Part shown: positions 1-8,737 of the stretch, one piece after another | How the letters are laid out: each line of letters opens with the position of its first letter | How positions within the stretch are numbered: the stretch's first letter is position 1 | Source: Paenibacillus sp. J2TS4 | GTDB taxonomy: Bacteria; Bacillota; Bacilli; Paenibacillales; NBRC-103111 | NCBI RefSeq assembly: GCF_018403245.1 | Contig: NZ_BOSH01000001.1 | Location: 310,001-374,000, forward strand | Reading direction: 5' to 3' | Length of the DNA: 64,000 nucleotides | The notes under the pieces: model-generated | Database searches by the model: none | What the model was told of the DNA's origin: nothing | Seen by the model: the letters and a program-made list of their open reading frames with translations, nothing else | Translations under genes and position numbers: made by a program

Positions 1-1593
1 TCCGGAGCGCTAATTGATTTCAACCGGCAGGGAACGGCAGGCAATCTCATCTACAAGGCTCCGGTTTACGGATCCGATGGGTCCTTCTTTTCAGGAAATC
101 AGTCAAGGCAGAGTGTAAGTATGCCGGTGTTTGGAATGAAATCGGAAGATGGCGCCTACTTGGCAGTAATTGGCGAGGGTGCTGAGTATGCCGATGTAAT
201 GGCTTCCCCCGCAGGAGCCTACAGCCGGTACAACTGGATGGGAACCGAGATGCGTTACCGGTCCCTGTTCAGACAGATCACCAACCGTTCCCGGGGAACC
301 GGATTTGACAAATATCCCGAGGAAATCCGTTTTGGCAGCGACCGTCAGGTCCGTTATTATTTCCTTGAACCGGATCAGGCTTCTTACTCCGGAATGGCGA
401 ACCGCTACCGCCAAGTATTGATGGAAGAGCAGGAATATGAGCGGATACAGCCTAATGGAGGTTTGCCTCTCCACTTAACGTTAATTGGGGGCGCCCAGGA
501 GAGGGGGACTTTTCGCAATCGTTACATTCCGATGACGACCTCCTCCCAAGCAATGGAGATCGTTAACAGATTGTATGGCAGCGGTGTCGAGAAGATGCAG
601 ATCAACTTGCTGGGCTGGCAGAAAGGGGGATTTTCCGAATTCGGAACTATGCTTCCGGTAGACAACAGGCTTGGAGGCAATGACGGGTTGTCCCAATTCA
701 TTGATTTTGCCCATTCCTTGCAAATCCCAGTGACCTATGGGGTTAATTATTTCCTGCATAATGGCAAGGGCGGTTTCTCAGAGCGCTATCACGCCATGAG
801 GGATTTATCCGGAACCATTGTTAAGTATTGGGATTGGGGGAACCGGGAAATGCCCATCGTCAGCCATGGTTATGTCCAAGAAGCGATCTCCCGGGACATT
901 GAAAAAATGAAAAAACTGAAACTGGATGGAATGACTTTTGGAGGTGGCTACTGGTACGGGGAAGGACTTGGCCAGAGACTGATCAGTGACTTCAATAACC
1001 GATTCGGCACCACCCGGACCGGCTCCATGGAAATCCAGAACCAATACTTCGAGATGGCGCAAGAGGCGTTCGATATAGTAGGGGGAACGAGCACCAAACA
1101 ATTTGTTAATCAGCATGTCGATCATATTATCTACCAAAGTGATGACTATTCTTATGATCTCTTTTCTTCCAGAGCGGTTCCCTTTATTCAAATAGCGACA
1201 CATGGGCTGTTGACTTATTCATCCGAATATGTCAATGAGCGGCAGGAATTCGGAAACCAGTTGCTGCGCGATCTGGAATTCGGGTCTGTGCCGGCCTTCC
1301 TGATTTCCAAAGAGCCAACGGATTTGCTCAGCAGGGCTTTCGGAATATCTCCTTTCAGCACACAATTCAGCGATTGGGAGACGGAGGCGGTCAGACACTA
1401 CCAGATCTATAATGAAGTTTTGGGTGATGTCCAAGACCAATTCATTGTGGATCACCGGCAGTTGGCCCCGCAGGTGTTTGCCACCACATATGAGAATGGA
1501 AAACGGGTAATTGTCAACCATGCTCCCACCCCTTATAGGAAGGATGGAATAACTGTTGAGGCCAGGGGCTATACGATCGAAGGGGGGATGTGA
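1..1593 (+). CDS. DUF5696-type protein of a sugar-uptake cluster, 5' truncated
   Basis: The frame is open from base 1 to the stop at 1593, so the N-terminus lies outside the window and 530 residues are visible. It looks like the DUF5696-type proteins found beside carbohydrate ABC permeases in Paenibacillus. That assignment is from memory of the family and gene order, not from a search. The visible part is rich in aromatic residues and glycine (INLLGWQKGGF near residue 201, MTFGGGYWYGEG near 310), which suits a sugar-binding or glycosidase-like barrel, but I see no catalytic motif. The stop overlaps or abuts the start of the first permease gene, so the two are translationally coupled. It probably acts on, or senses, the sugar imported by the next two gene products. 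Confidence 0.6.
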   Translation, partial: SGALIDFNRQGTAGNLIYKAPVYGSDGSFFSGNQSRQSVSMPVFGMKSEDGAYLAVIGEGAEYADVMASPAGAYSRYNWMGTEMRYRSLFRQITNRSRGTGFDKYPEEIRFGSDRQVRYYFLEPDQASYSGMANRYRQVLMEEQEYERIQPNGGLPLHLTLIGGAQERGTFRNRYIPMTTSSQAMEIVNRLYGSGVEKMQINLLGWQKGGFSEFGTMLPVDNRLGGNDGLSQFIDFAHSLQIPVTYGVNYFLHNGKGGFSERYHAMRDLSGTIVKYWDWGNREMPIVSHGYVQEAISRDIEKMKKLKLDGMTFGGGYWYGEGLGQRLISDFNNRFGTTRTGSMEIQNQYFEMAQEAFDIVGGTSTKQFVNQHVDHIIYQSDDYSYDLFSSRAVPFIQIATHGLLTYSSEYVNERQEFGNQLLRDLEFGSVPAFLISKEPTDLLSRAFGISPFSTQFSDWETEAVRHYQIYNEVLGDVQDQFIVDHRQLAPQVFATTYENGKRVIVNHAPTPYRKDGITVEARGYTIEGGM

Positions 1594-1598
1594 CGGAT

Positions 1599-2465
1599 AT
1601 GCGTACTAGACGGTTAAATGCCAGAATTCTCCGCAATATCGAGGGTTCACTCTTCATTTTGCCCTGGCTCATCGGATTCCTGCTGTTCGTGCTTATTCCT
1701 GCCGCGTTCTCGCTTTATATGAGCTTTCACAATGTGAAACTAAGTGCGACCGGAATTCAAATGACTCCTAACGGATGGGATTATTACAAGTTTATTTTGC
1801 TGGAGAACGGCAGCGTGCTGTATAACGATTTAATCCCGTTTTTTAGTCAGGCTGTTGTGATGATTCCGATTATTATCATCTTTTCTCTGCTGATAGCCAT
1901 TATGCTCAATCAAAAATTTATGGGAAGAACGGCTTTCCGGACGATATTTTTTCTGCCAGTTATCTTTACTACAGGGCAAGTGGTGCTGGAATTTATCGCA
2001 CAAGGTGAAGGGGGCCTGGACTTTCTGGCCCGCTATAATGTCAACGATCTGTTAACCAGCAGTCTGCCTCCAATCATTTCCGGCACCCTTATACGCATCA
2101 TGAGTTCCTTTATTCTCATCCTGTGGTATTCCGGTGTTCAGATCCTCATATTCCTGGCCGGAAGACAGACCATTTCGCCATCCGTTTATGAAGCGGCCCG
2201 AATTGACGGTGCTACGCCATGGGAAACCTTTTGGAAGATCACCCTTCCCGGGATGGTCCCGTTTATTTTACTGAACATTATTTATACGATCGTCGATTTG
2301 TTTACGTTCCCGACAAATCCGATCATTAAGCGGGTGACCTCGGCAGATTATGGCATGTCCAGCGCTTTGGCTTGGATTTACTTTGCTATTATCCTTATCT
2401 TCCTCGGACTCATATTGCTGGTCTTTTCCAGAGTAACCCGATCCTACCAGAGCGGGAATCGATAA
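1599..2465 (+). CDS. Sugar ABC transporter permease, MalF/UgpA type
   Basis: Inner-membrane subunit of a carbohydrate ABC importer with about six hydrophobic segments. The loop that contacts the ATPase is clear: YEAARIDGATPW near residue 197, followed by a TLPG turn. Start choice: ATG at 1599 has a GGGGGG ribosome site 11 bases upstream. A GTG at 1590, overlapping the previous stop, would add three residues and cannot be excluded. Length (288 or 291 residues) is normal. It sits 15 bases before the partner permease. No ATPase gene is present in the cluster, as is usual for this family, where a shared MsmX-type ATPase encoded elsewhere is used. Confidence 0.88.
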   Translation: MRTRRLNARILRNIEGSLFILPWLIGFLLFVLIPAAFSLYMSFHNVKLSATGIQMTPNGWDYYKFILLENGSVLYNDLIPFFSQAVVMIPIIIIFSLLIAIMLNQKFMGRTAFRTIFFLPVIFTTGQVVLEFIAQGEGGLDFLARYNVNDLLTSSLPPIISGTLIRIMSSFILILWYSGVQILIFLAGRQTISPSVYEAARIDGATPWETFWKITLPGMVPFILLNIIYTIVDLFTFPTNPIIKRVTSADYGMSSALAWIYFAIILIFLGLILLVFSRVTRSYQSGNR

Positions 2466-2480
2466 ATGAGGTGAGCAAAC

Positions 2481-3470
2481 ATGGCTAAACAACTGCCATC
2501 GGTCAATAAACCGGCCTGGGAGGGTCGCCATTGGAATACGAGTAATCTGTTAAGCAAAAGGTCACTGCGGAAAGCGAAACAGGTCATCCTGGGAAAAGAA
2601 GCGGATAAGGGACTGCTGTTCAAGCTGTTCATATATGTCCTTCTGTTGGATGTGGCCTACATTTATTTAAACCCTTTAATCTATATGGCCACCACCATGG
2701 TCAAAGATTCCGTGGATTTGTTGGATCCTGCTGTGCAATGGATCCCCAGGACGATCTATATGGGTACCCTGCAGGACGCCTGGGATATGCTCAAATATGT
2801 TAAATCTTTCATGATCAGTCTCGGCCTTTCGACAACGATTGCCATTTGTCAGACGGTGTTTTGCGCAATCGCAGGGTATGCCTTCGCCCGACTGGTATTT
2901 CCGTTCAAGAAATTGTTGATGCTCGGGCTGATCCTGTCCTTTATCATCCCGCCTCAAGTGACGATCCTGCCCATGCTTATCGCTGCAAGGGAATTAGACT
3001 GGGTAAATACACTATACCCGATCTTGCTCCCTGCTTTATTCGGCCACGGCTTGAAAGGTGCGCTATTCGTCATTATTTATCGGCAGTTCTTCAGTACTCA
3101 GCCTAAGGAACTGGAGGAAGCTGCACGGATAGATGGGGCAGGAGCGTTCAAGGTGTTTTACCGGGTAATGATGCCTCTTGCCCGTCCAGCGATTGTCGTT
3201 GTGTTCTTGTTTTCCTTCGTTTGGAACTGGAATGACTCTTACTTTCCATCCATGTTCCTGATTAATTCTGATACCGTTCCTCTGTCTATGGGGATCTCTC
3301 AAGTATCCGCCCAACTGGCAACCTTGGAAAAAGAGGCGGGCCCCTCCATATTCTCTGAACCATTGAAGATGGGGTCGTCCTTTATGATCATTCTGCCTCC
3401 GATTCTGCTATATATCTTTACTCAGCGACATTTCGTAGAAGGGGTGGAGAGAACGGGGCTTGTGGAATAA
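2481..3470 (+). CDS. Carbohydrate ABC transporter permease, MalG/UgpE type
   Basis: Second membrane subunit of the importer, 329 residues. The EAA loop LEEAARIDGAGAF lies near residue 211, and the C-terminus has the usual RHFVEGV ending for this class. The N-terminus carries an unusually long hydrophilic stretch of about 45 residues (Lys/Arg-rich) before the first membrane segment. Start ATG 2481 is preceded by GAGGTGA at good spacing. It is co-transcribed with the gene before it. A promoter for the following regulator genes probably lies in the 187-base gap after it. Confidence 0.88.
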   Translation: MAKQLPSVNKPAWEGRHWNTSNLLSKRSLRKAKQVILGKEADKGLLFKLFIYVLLLDVAYIYLNPLIYMATTMVKDSVDLLDPAVQWIPRTIYMGTLQDAWDMLKYVKSFMISLGLSTTIAICQTVFCAIAGYAFARLVFPFKKLLMLGLILSFIIPPQVTILPMLIAARELDWVNTLYPILLPALFGHGLKGALFVIIYRQFFSTQPKELEEAARIDGAGAFKVFYRVMMPLARPAIVVVFLFSFVWNWNDSYFPSMFLINSDTVPLSMGISQVSAQLATLEKEAGPSIFSEPLKMGSSFMIILPPILLYIFTQRHFVEGVERTGLVE

Positions 3471-3657
3471 ATACCCTTGCTTGAAATGGACTATAGAGAG
3501 AATCCATCGGAAGTGTTTCGCCGGTGACAGGTCATTCTGGAATAATATTACAAATTTCCTTTAATTTCATTTAATAAACTGTCTAAACTAATTATTAGCT
3601 AAAATAGTGATGTAAGTGGAAACAATTATCACATCCTGTTTTAGGGGGCTGGGGAAA

Positions 3658-4362
3658 GTGAACATATTTATTGTAGAAGACGAGCCTAAAATTAGAAATG
3701 TTCTGAAAGCTTATTTGGAGAAGGAAGGCTGGAAGGTGGATTACACAGCTGATGGACATGAGGCTGTCCGGCGGTTTGACCAAGAACAATACGACCTGAT
3801 CCTGCTTGATCTCAAGCTGGCTGGCTTAAGCGGGGAAGAGGTATGCGCCAAAATCCGTGAAAAGTCCAATGTTCCCATAATTATGATCACCTCCAAAAAC
3901 CGCGAGAATGATACGATCCGTGGGTTGAATCTCGGGGCGGATGATTATATTGCCAAGCCTTTTCGCGTGAAAGAGGTGGTTGCGCGGATCCAAGCCCTGA
4001 AGCGGAGACTGAAGCCTTCCATCGCGGAAAACAAGCAGAGTCATATTTTTTCCTATGACCACCGCCGGCTTATTATTAATACTTCCTCACGTTGGGTCCA
4101 AGTGGAAGGGAAATTGGTCAGTCTGACAGCTACGGAATATAAGCTGCTCAGTGTTTTGATGGAGAACGAAACCAAAATTTTCAACCGCAGTGAATTGTCC
4201 TATTTGGTGCAGGGATACCGGTTTGAGGGAGATAGCCGTACGATTGATGCCCATGTGAAAAATTTAAGAAAAAAACTCGAGCCCGAAGGACAGCCCCCCC
4301 GTTATATCTTAACCCGCATCGGGAGGGGCTACCAGTTCTGTGCCGTATTGGATGAGGAATGA
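3658..4362 (+). CDS. Response regulator, OmpR/PhoB family
   Basis: A DNA-binding response regulator, 234 residues. The receiver domain has the acidic pair in IVEDEP near residue 8, the phospho-acceptor Asp at about residue 51 (LILLDLKLAG) and the conserved Lys near 100 (IAKPF). The C-terminal half is a winged helix with the TATEYKLL segment. I chose GTG 3658 because TTAGGGGGCTGGGG lies just upstream. An ATG at 3616 would add 14 residues that do not belong to the receiver fold. Its stop overlaps the kinase start by four bases. It presumably controls the surrounding transporter genes. Confidence 0.9.
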   Translation: MNIFIVEDEPKIRNVLKAYLEKEGWKVDYTADGHEAVRRFDQEQYDLILLDLKLAGLSGEEVCAKIREKSNVPIIMITSKNRENDTIRGLNLGADDYIAKPFRVKEVVARIQALKRRLKPSIAENKQSHIFSYDHRRLIINTSSRWVQVEGKLVSLTATEYKLLSVLMENETKIFNRSELSYLVQGYRFEGDSRTIDAHVKNLRKKLEPEGQPPRYILTRIGRGYQFCAVLDEE

Positions 4363-5738
4363 TAAGCATCATAGTTACGTTTTTTAGAAGAATGAATGTC
4401 CTGTTGTTCCTTGCTTTTTTCAGCTTTTCCCTTATCTTCATTCTGATTCTGACCATCTTGTATAACATTAACTGGGAGCAGCTGTTCAATAAGTATCATA
4501 CCAGCCTGTTGAACAGCAATGTGTACAAGCTGATGGATGATATGCGCAGCAAGGGGCTAACCGGATCGCTCGGTTCAGAGGATGAGGAATGGCTCAGGCG
4601 CAGGGCCAATCTGTATGGGATCCTGATCCGCTATACGGATGAAAGGGAACAACAGGTGTGGTTCGATATGATTGCCGAGTCGGAAGGGGTGGAACTGGAG
4701 AAGCTGGAGCCGGTTTCTTATGTCCTTCGTGGAGAGATTACGGGGAAAGTGACCGCAGCTCATTTGGTGGCCAGAAAAAACCTCAGTCCGGCGATGATCC
4801 AATATCAGGAAACGATGAGGACCCGTTTGAAGCTCATCTATACTTCCGTATTGGTGGTCTCCTTAATGTTCAGTCTGTGGATTGCCCGGATGTTATCTAG
4901 GCATTTGACTTTATTGGAAGAACAGACCAATTTGATCCGCATGGGCAAGAGGGAGTTGAATATTCCGATAAGAGGACCGGAGGAAGTAAGGAAGCTGGCC
5001 GTTACGATGAATGGAATGGTGAAGGAACTGAAGAAACAGGACGATTGGCGGCAGCACCTTATGGAGGATCTGACCCACGAGCTTCGTACTCCGCTTACTT
5101 CGATGCTGTCTCAAATAGAAGCCATTCAGGACGGAATCTATGAGCCCGATGAAGAGCGAATGAGTGAAATCTATGAAGAACTTGAGCGGCTGTCCCGGCT
5201 TATCAATGATATGGAAAGGCTGTCTGAAGCGGAGAGCGCCAAATTCAACCTGAACATCAAACGGACGGATATGGTCAAGTTGGGGAGAAGAGTATATGAG
5301 AATTTTCAGCCCTTGGCCCGCAATAAAAGCATCCGATTAACATTTGAAGGTTCCACCGTCCCCTGCTTCTGTGAAGTGGATAGGGACAAGACGATCCAGA
5401 TTATTTCCAACATCGTCTCCAATGCTAATAAATACAACCGTCCCGGGGGAACCGTTCATTTATCGGTCAGCTGCGGTCCGGACCATACCTATATAGTCTG
5501 CCGCGATACCGGTATCGGCATTGAAGAGGAAGATTTACCCTATATCTTCAACCGGCTGTACCGTGCGGACAAATCGCGTTCACGCTTTAACTCGGGGGTG
5601 GGGCTGGGCCTCAGCATTGTCCAAGCCCTGGTCGAAGCCCACCACGGTGAAGTGGAGGCGGAGAGTGAATACGGCAAAGGCTCGGTGTTTACGGTCCGCA
5701 TTCCTAACAAGTACACGCCAAAGGATGATATCGAATGA
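4359..5738 (+). CDS. Membrane sensor histidine kinase with HAMP domain
   Basis: Partner kinase of the preceding regulator, 459 residues. Order: membrane segment at about 11-33, extracytoplasmic sensor region to about 155, second membrane segment near 160-175, HAMP linker, then the DHp helix with the phospho-accepting His near residue 240 (DLTHELRTP). ATP-binding boxes follow: IVSNANKYN, CRDTGIGI and GVGLGLSIV. The ATG overlaps the regulator stop (ATGA), so the two are coupled. The signal is not identifiable; position between permeases and a binding lipoprotein suggests the imported sugar or a wall-derived compound. Confidence 0.9.
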   Translation: MISIIVTFFRRMNVLLFLAFFSFSLIFILILTILYNINWEQLFNKYHTSLLNSNVYKLMDDMRSKGLTGSLGSEDEEWLRRRANLYGILIRYTDEREQQVWFDMIAESEGVELEKLEPVSYVLRGEITGKVTAAHLVARKNLSPAMIQYQETMRTRLKLIYTSVLVVSLMFSLWIARMLSRHLTLLEEQTNLIRMGKRELNIPIRGPEEVRKLAVTMNGMVKELKKQDDWRQHLMEDLTHELRTPLTSMLSQIEAIQDGIYEPDEERMSEIYEELERLSRLINDMERLSEAESAKFNLNIKRTDMVKLGRRVYENFQPLARNKSIRLTFEGSTVPCFCEVDRDKTIQIISNIVSNANKYNRPGGTVHLSVSCGPDHTYIVCRDTGIGIEEEDLPYIFNRLYRADKSRSRFNSGVGLGLSIVQALVEAHHGEVEAESEYGKGSVFTVRIPNKYTPKDDIE

Positions 5739-5794
5739 AAATGATTTGATATGACCGCTTGCCTTTCGCCGAATTTTGAATCCCGTTGCCGGCT

Positions 5795-5958
5795 CCATAT
5801 TTTAAACTATTTTTACCAGTTTAAAATGTGGTTCACATAAATAACCCCCCTGCGAAAGTAGTAGGAGGAGAGCAATTTGGATGGGTTGGCCAAAGCCTTG
5901 TCCCATCTGCCTCGGCTAAACGCCGAAAAACTATTTGATAATTAGGAGGATGATTCAA
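5795..5958 (+). promoter_or_regulatory. Structured leader of the binding-protein gene, with a possible 12-codon ORF
   Basis: Three hairpin-forming elements lie before the lipoprotein gene. First, a 14-base inverted repeat (5795-5808 with 5818-5831, one G-U pair), AT-rich, which could be an operator. Second, GATGGG/CCCATC (5880-5885 with 5902-5907), with an inner GGC/GCC pair. Third, TCGGC/GCCGA (5912-5916 with 5922-5926). A tiny ORF, ATG 5881 to TAA 5919 (12 codons, with two Cys in a CPIC tail), follows an AGGAGGAG ribosome site at 5863-5870 and lies over the second hairpin. It matches no riboswitch class that I recognise. Confidence 0.35.
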
Positions 5959-7314
5959 ATGATGTTACGCAAACAGCTACATACCGCAGTTATTGGATGT
6001 ATGATGGTTCCGTTACTTTTAGCGGGATGCAGCGGCGGAGGGGAAAGTCCCAGGGATCAAACGAATATGGGAAAGGACCCTGTTCCGGGTACAGAGGCGG
6101 TTAGTCCTGGCAAAGAAGAGTTAAGCAGTGATCCGGTAACGATTAAGTTGTATTCTTATAACGCAGGTATTAATACGGAGCAAGATTTGCATGATCTGTT
6201 CATAAAGCCTGTGCAGGATAAATACCCTCAAATAACGATTGAGCAGATTAAAGATGTCAAAATGGATGCAATGGTAGCGGCAAATGAAATTCCCGACCTT
6301 ATTGTTACGAGCAATTACTACTTGCGTGAAGTGTTGGATTATGGATTGGGGAGCGATCTTAACGACTGGGTGGAACGGGATGGAGTTGATTTGTCGAAGC
6401 TGGATCGGCATGCGATGAAAGTAATGGAACAGTTCGGCGAGGGGGGAGAGCTGTATGGCATCCCTTATTCGATGAATTATGGAGTGTTGTTGTATAACAA
6501 GGATATCTTTGATCTGCTTGGTGTCGATTATCCAACCGATAATATGACCTGGGATGAAGTGGTGGCGTTGGCCCGTAAAGTGACCCAAACGGTTGACGGA
6601 GTTTCCTATATAGGACTTGATCCTGGTCCAATTCAAGCGATGATCCGATCCCGTTCCCTGCCGGTTGTGGACGAAGCCGGGAGCAAAGCGGCCATAGATA
6701 ATGAGGAGTTTCGGCAAAGCTTTCAACTGCTAAAAGAAATTTACAGCATCCCGGGAATTGTTGGACCCGATAACAAATACAGCTACGGAATGGATTTCTT
6801 CATGAAGGAAAAAAGGCTTGCTATGCACCCTTATTGGATTGCAGCGACTCAAAGCCGGGTTCCAATTATGCAGGAGACCGGAGTTCAATGGGATATGGTT
6901 TCTTATCCGCAATTTTCTGATCGTCCGGGAATCGGGCGTGAAGTAGACTTTCATCTGGCAGTAGTCCCCCAAACCGCAAAAAATAAGGAGGCGGCTTACC
7001 GCGTCATTGAAACGCTTATTTCGGAAGAAGCCCAGATTGAAATGAATAAGGGCAGCCGCTTGACAATTATGGAGGATCCGGAACTGAGAAACCAGTATTC
7101 CAGTTCAGCAAATAGCTTTGAAGGGAAAAATCTGCAGGGTATCTATTCCGTTGATCCCGCTCCGCTGCCTGTAAGTACAAGATTTGATACGGAGATTTAT
7201 AAATTTTTGCGCGAAGGTGTAACCAGTATGGTCGCTGATGGGGTAGATGTTAATACAGCCGTAAGGGTTGCAGGGGAAAAAGCAGACCAATTCATCCAAG
7301 AGGCGGGGCAATGA
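5959..7314 (+). CDS. Extracellular solute-binding lipoprotein of a sugar ABC importer
   Basis: Family 1 type binding protein, 451 residues. It has a lipoprotein signal peptide ending in LLLAGCSGGG, so Cys about 20 is lipidated and the protein sits on the outer face of the membrane. A disordered Ser/Gly/Asp-rich linker follows, then the two-lobed binding fold (ITIEQIKD, LVTSNYYLREVLDYG, MTWDEVVALARKV). Start: ATG 5959 lies nine bases after AGGAGG (5944-5949). The in-frame ATGs at 5935 and 5950 are too close to, or before, that site. It likely delivers substrate to the permeases at 1599-3470, although the two-component genes and a structured leader separate them. Confidence 0.85.
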   Translation: MMLRKQLHTAVIGCMMVPLLLAGCSGGGESPRDQTNMGKDPVPGTEAVSPGKEELSSDPVTIKLYSYNAGINTEQDLHDLFIKPVQDKYPQITIEQIKDVKMDAMVAANEIPDLIVTSNYYLREVLDYGLGSDLNDWVERDGVDLSKLDRHAMKVMEQFGEGGELYGIPYSMNYGVLLYNKDIFDLLGVDYPTDNMTWDEVVALARKVTQTVDGVSYIGLDPGPIQAMIRSRSLPVVDEAGSKAAIDNEEFRQSFQLLKEIYSIPGIVGPDNKYSYGMDFFMKEKRLAMHPYWIAATQSRVPIMQETGVQWDMVSYPQFSDRPGIGREVDFHLAVVPQTAKNKEAAYRVIETLISEEAQIEMNKGSRLTIMEDPELRNQYSSSANSFEGKNLQGIYSVDPAPLPVSTRFDTEIYKFLREGVTSMVADGVDVNTAVRVAGEKADQFIQEAGQ

Positions 7315-7437
7315 CGGGGGCCCGCCTGCTCAAAGATCACAACCGAAACGCTGCTTGATCCAACAGGCCGGCCCCTATAAGGAGCCGGCTTAAGTTGTCC
7401 TTAATGGTTGATGCAGAAATCAGAGAGAAGCGGTTGA

Positions 7438-7471
7438 GTGCCCGGAAGGTTCGCCTTCCGGGTACTTTTCT
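7438..7471 (+). terminator. Rho-independent terminator after the binding-protein gene
   Basis: A nine-base perfect stem, CCCGGAAGG/CCTTCCGGG, with a TTCG tetraloop (7441-7462), extendable by three pairs, followed by TACTTTTCTT. It ends the sugar-cluster transcript. A GC-rich palindromic GCCGGC pair also lies just upstream (7368-7392). Confidence 0.85.
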
Positions 7472-7623
7472 TCACCACCACAATACAACTGTAGAAAATC
7501 GATATTTACAATTACATAAAAAGTATACAATAATAATTAGCTTACTATTTATTAAGGACAATTAAATTTTCAATTACTACGGAATACAGCTATGATAAAA
7601 TAATGAAGGAAGGAGTGATAGTT

Positions 7624-7941
7624 ATGCAAGAAAAACAGCTGTGTCCCAATATGGAATCCGCTTTTGAATTGCTTGGCAAACGCTGGACCGGACTCATCAT
7701 CCATGTATTAATGAGTGGGCCTATGCGGTTTAAAGATATTTCGGACCAGATTCCAAGCATGAGCGATCGGATGTTGTCGGAACGGTTCAAGGAACTGGAG
7801 TCGGCCGGAATTGTGGAACGTAAAGTATATCCGGAAACACCGGTTAGAATTGAATATACATTAACGGATAAAGGAAAAGCCTTAAAGCCGGTTATGGACG
7901 AAGTGCAGCAATGGGCCCAGGCTTGGGGAATCGCGAAGTGA
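7624..7941 (+). CDS. HxlR-family transcriptional regulator
   Basis: Small winged-helix regulator, 105 residues. It has the family's N-terminal Cys in CPN (residue about 7), the LLGKRWTGLI segment, the recognition helix region SMSDRMLSERFKEL and the wing VRIEYTLTDKGK. In relatives such as HypR that Cys senses disulfide or electrophile stress; whether it does so here is inference. ATG 7624 follows GGAAGGAGTG; an ATG at 7603 is upstream of that site. A CTTA...TAAG dyad at 7541-7556 could be an autoregulatory site. Its stop overlaps the start of crcB by four bases. Confidence 0.88.
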   Translation: MQEKQLCPNMESAFELLGKRWTGLIIHVLMSGPMRFKDISDQIPSMSDRMLSERFKELESAGIVERKVYPETPVRIEYTLTDKGKALKPVMDEVQQWAQAWGIAK

Positions 7942-8339
7942 TCTACTTCGTTGTCGGTCTGGCGGGGGCTCTGGGTGCCCTGGCCCGATATTACGTCGGG
8001 ATGGGGGTTGCTGCGGCTGCCGGCGGGCCTTCCATCGCCGGTACGTGGACAGTCAATATGATCGGATGTCTGCTACTAAGCTGGCTGACCTCGTACTGGT
8101 CGCGTAAATGTTCTGTTCCTGCTTGGCTGACTACGGGGGTTGGAACGGGGTTCATCGGTTCTTTTACCACGTTTTCCACGTTCAGTGTAGAGACCATCCA
8201 GCTTATGGCCGGGGGGCAATGGGGAACGGCTTCTCTCTATCTATTGGCGAGTCTCTTGGGAGGATTGGCTGCCGCTTGGGTGGGCTGGAGAATCGGAAGT
8301 ACTGTGAGGGTTCCCGGAGGAAAGGAGGAGGGACGTTGA
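7938..8339 (+). CDS. crcB: Fluoride ion channel CrcB/Fluc, first of a tandem pair
   Basis: Four-helix membrane protein, 133 residues, exporting fluoride. Family marks are GALGALARYY near the start, the NMIGC segment and GFIGSFTTFSTFSVE. Start GTG 7938 overlaps the hxlR stop (GTGA), with GGGGAA just upstream. Firmicutes often encode two CrcB paralogues that pair as a heterodimer; the next gene is the second. No fluoride riboswitch was found upstream of hxlR or within the operon. Confidence 0.9.
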   Translation: MIYFVVGLAGALGALARYYVGMGVAAAAGGPSIAGTWTVNMIGCLLLSWLTSYWSRKCSVPAWLTTGVGTGFIGSFTTFSTFSVETIQLMAGGQWGTASLYLLASLLGGLAAAWVGWRIGSTVRVPGGKEEGR

Positions 8340-8704
8340 ATCTCTATGGCTTATGGGTGGCGGCCGGAGGATTCTGTGGAGCGATAGCCAGATATGCCGT
8401 GTCGGTCTGGGTCGCAAGAAGGTTTCCTTCCTCTTTCCCTTATGGAACTCTTTTTGTCAATTTATCCGGCTCACTGCTTCTTGGAATGGTTATTGGAGCG
8501 GGAATGACCCGCTGGGCTGAGATTTTATTCGGCGTCGGTTTTCTGGGCGCGTACACTACATTTTCCACATTTAAGCTGGAAAATGTCAAGCTCGCGGCGG
8601 ATCGCAAATGGGGGACGGCCCTTGTCTATATGGCCATTAGCTATAGCGCCGGGCTGACCATGGCCTGGGCAGGCTATGGACTAGGTTCGCTCATGACGAA
8701 ATGA
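8336..8704 (+). CDS. crcB: Fluoride ion channel CrcB/Fluc, second of a tandem pair
   Basis: Second Fluc subunit, 122 residues, with GAIARYAVSV near the start, the NLSGS segment and GFLGAYTTFSTFKLE in the pore helix. I set the start at TTG 8336, which overlaps the previous stop as TTGA and has AAAGGAGGAGGG just before it. A longer reading from 8108 would run through the first crcB in another frame and has no support. The two channel proteins probably form a dual-topology or heterodimeric pore. Confidence 0.88.
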   Translation: MNLYGLWVAAGGFCGAIARYAVSVWVARRFPSSFPYGTLFVNLSGSLLLGMVIGAGMTRWAEILFGVGFLGAYTTFSTFKLENVKLAADRKWGTALVYMAISYSAGLTMAWAGYGLGSLMTK

Positions 8705-8737
8705 GCCTTAAATTTCATTAGGGATGGAGGAGAAGCC

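Noticed and set aside
5859..5930. Cyclic-di-GMP or similar riboswitch before the binding lipoprotein
   Set aside because: Fragments such as CCAAAGCC and GGCTAA recall the GEMM motif, but order and spacing do not fit its fold.
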